From the NCBI GenBank assembly GCA_934279105.1, contig CAKQWR010000099.1:1-7464 (forward strand): DNA of 7,464 bases. The letters run 5' to 3'. Positions 7,115-7,464 of this stretch are shown piece after piece; position 1 is the first letter of the stretch, and each line of letters begins with the position of its first letter. Position numbers and translations under genes: made by a program. The stretch comes from an uncultured Oribacterium sp. GTDB taxonomy: Bacteria; Bacillota; Clostridia; Lachnospirales; Lachnospiraceae. A model generated the notes under the pieces. That model worked only from the letters and a program-made list of their open reading frames with translations, did no database searches and had not been told where the DNA came from.

Positions 7115-7269
7115 ATGATTACTTCCTGCTATATCGTTTCTATATTGCGTTCGTATAAAGTCAAAGATGACATACAGATAAGCGTCTGTAGTTGACTAAA
7201 GCAAGTGTAGTTCATTTGAATCTTTTCCGCAACTCCGGGATAGGTTCGCGGGTAGTTCGATCCAGACGT

Positions 7270-7298
7270 GTGTTACTGTTCAAACGTGGTTATGTCAA
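7270..7298 (-). promoter_or_regulatory. Weak candidate promoter upstream of murI
   Basis: On the - strand, a perfect -35 box TTGACA (7293-7298) is followed after 17 nt by TAACAC (7270-7275), which matches the -10 consensus at only three positions. It would give a murI leader of about 150 nt. Nearer the gene, TTGACT and TATAGA also occur on the - strand, but only 14 nt apart. The rest of 7115-7301 shows no gene and no other clear signal. Confidence 0.25.
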
Positions 7299-7301
7299 GG
7301 C

Positions 7302-7464
7302 GTGGCTCGGCGGACAGCAGCCGGAAGCCATACGAAGAGACCGTGTAAAATCAAGCCAGGTCCCCTTAGCGGCACTTGGTACTTTTTTCCTTAGCACCCT
7401 CTGCAACGCTGAGTTTTCATCAAGAAAACTCAGTGATTGCAGAGGGCCTAGTGCCGCTTAGGGT
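7302..7464 (-). repeat. Palindromic intergenic element, partial copy (copy 2), cut by window end
   Basis: Diverged copy of the element at 6019-6262, in the opposite orientation. Reading the + strand, GCCATACGAAGAG (7328-7340) and GTGTAAAATCAAGCC (7343-7357) match the reverse complement of the right arm of copy 1. They are followed by CCTTAGCGGCACTTGG (7364-7379), a 50-nt central hairpin (7397-7446) and CCTAGTGCCGCTTAGG (7447-7462). The second outer arm should continue beyond 7464. The left boundary is uncertain because the outer arm has diverged; similarity fades near 7302. No ORF of substance lies inside. Confidence 0.8.

Noticed and set aside
6395..7195. 266-residue + strand ORF opposite murI
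   Set aside because: It is antisense to an intact glutamate racemase with both catalytic cysteines. The ORF has no recognisable motif.
7225..7262. tRNA-like stretch with GTTCGATCC
   Set aside because: It recalls a T-arm, but the flanking bases do not form a 5-bp T stem, and no acceptor, D or anticodon arms can be fitted.

Overview
The window looks like ordinary core chromosome from a Gram-positive Bacillota, most likely a clostridium of the Lachnospiraceae type. The reasons are the secG-rnr-smpB gene order, the purine-rich ribosome binding sites, the small two-helix SecG, the Bacillota-style PheT and MurI, and a moderate G+C content judged by eye. The family-level assignment is inference.

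Layout: pheT (phenylalanyl-tRNA synthetase beta chain) occupies 1-2427 on the + strand and begins at the window edge. It converges on smpB (2684-3166, -). Between them lies a 236-nt imperfect palindrome (2441-2676) that also carries a two-way intrinsic terminator. Upstream of smpB come rnr (RNase R, 3246-5420, -) and secG (5673-5900, -). secG has its own clear promoter and a textbook terminator; rnr and smpB are separated by 79 nt without a terminator and are probably co-transcribed. The last gene is murI/racE (glutamate racemase, 6293-7114, -).

Functionally, SmpB and RNase R belong to the same trans-translation and mRNA quality-control system: SmpB delivers tmRNA to stalled ribosomes, and RNase R degrades the defective message. 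SecG is part of the SecYEG translocon and is often found next to them in Firmicutes. PheT and MurI are unrelated housekeeping enzymes (translation and peptidoglycan precursor supply). No ssrA (tmRNA) gene is visible.

The unusual content is intergenic. A 244-nt palindromic element (6019-6262) sits downstream of murI, and a second, diverged copy in the opposite orientation (about 7302 to the window end, where it is cut) sits upstream of murI. The two copies share a core of about 100 nt, roughly 87% identical by eye, with a long central hairpin, one compensatory base-pair change and two conserved A-A mismatches. They look like members of a dispersed, non-coding, structured repeat family. A sequence-unrelated palindrome lies between pheT and smpB, and a smaller hairpin cluster lies upstream of rnr. 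I see no new protein system, defence locus, CRISPR array or transposase in the window.
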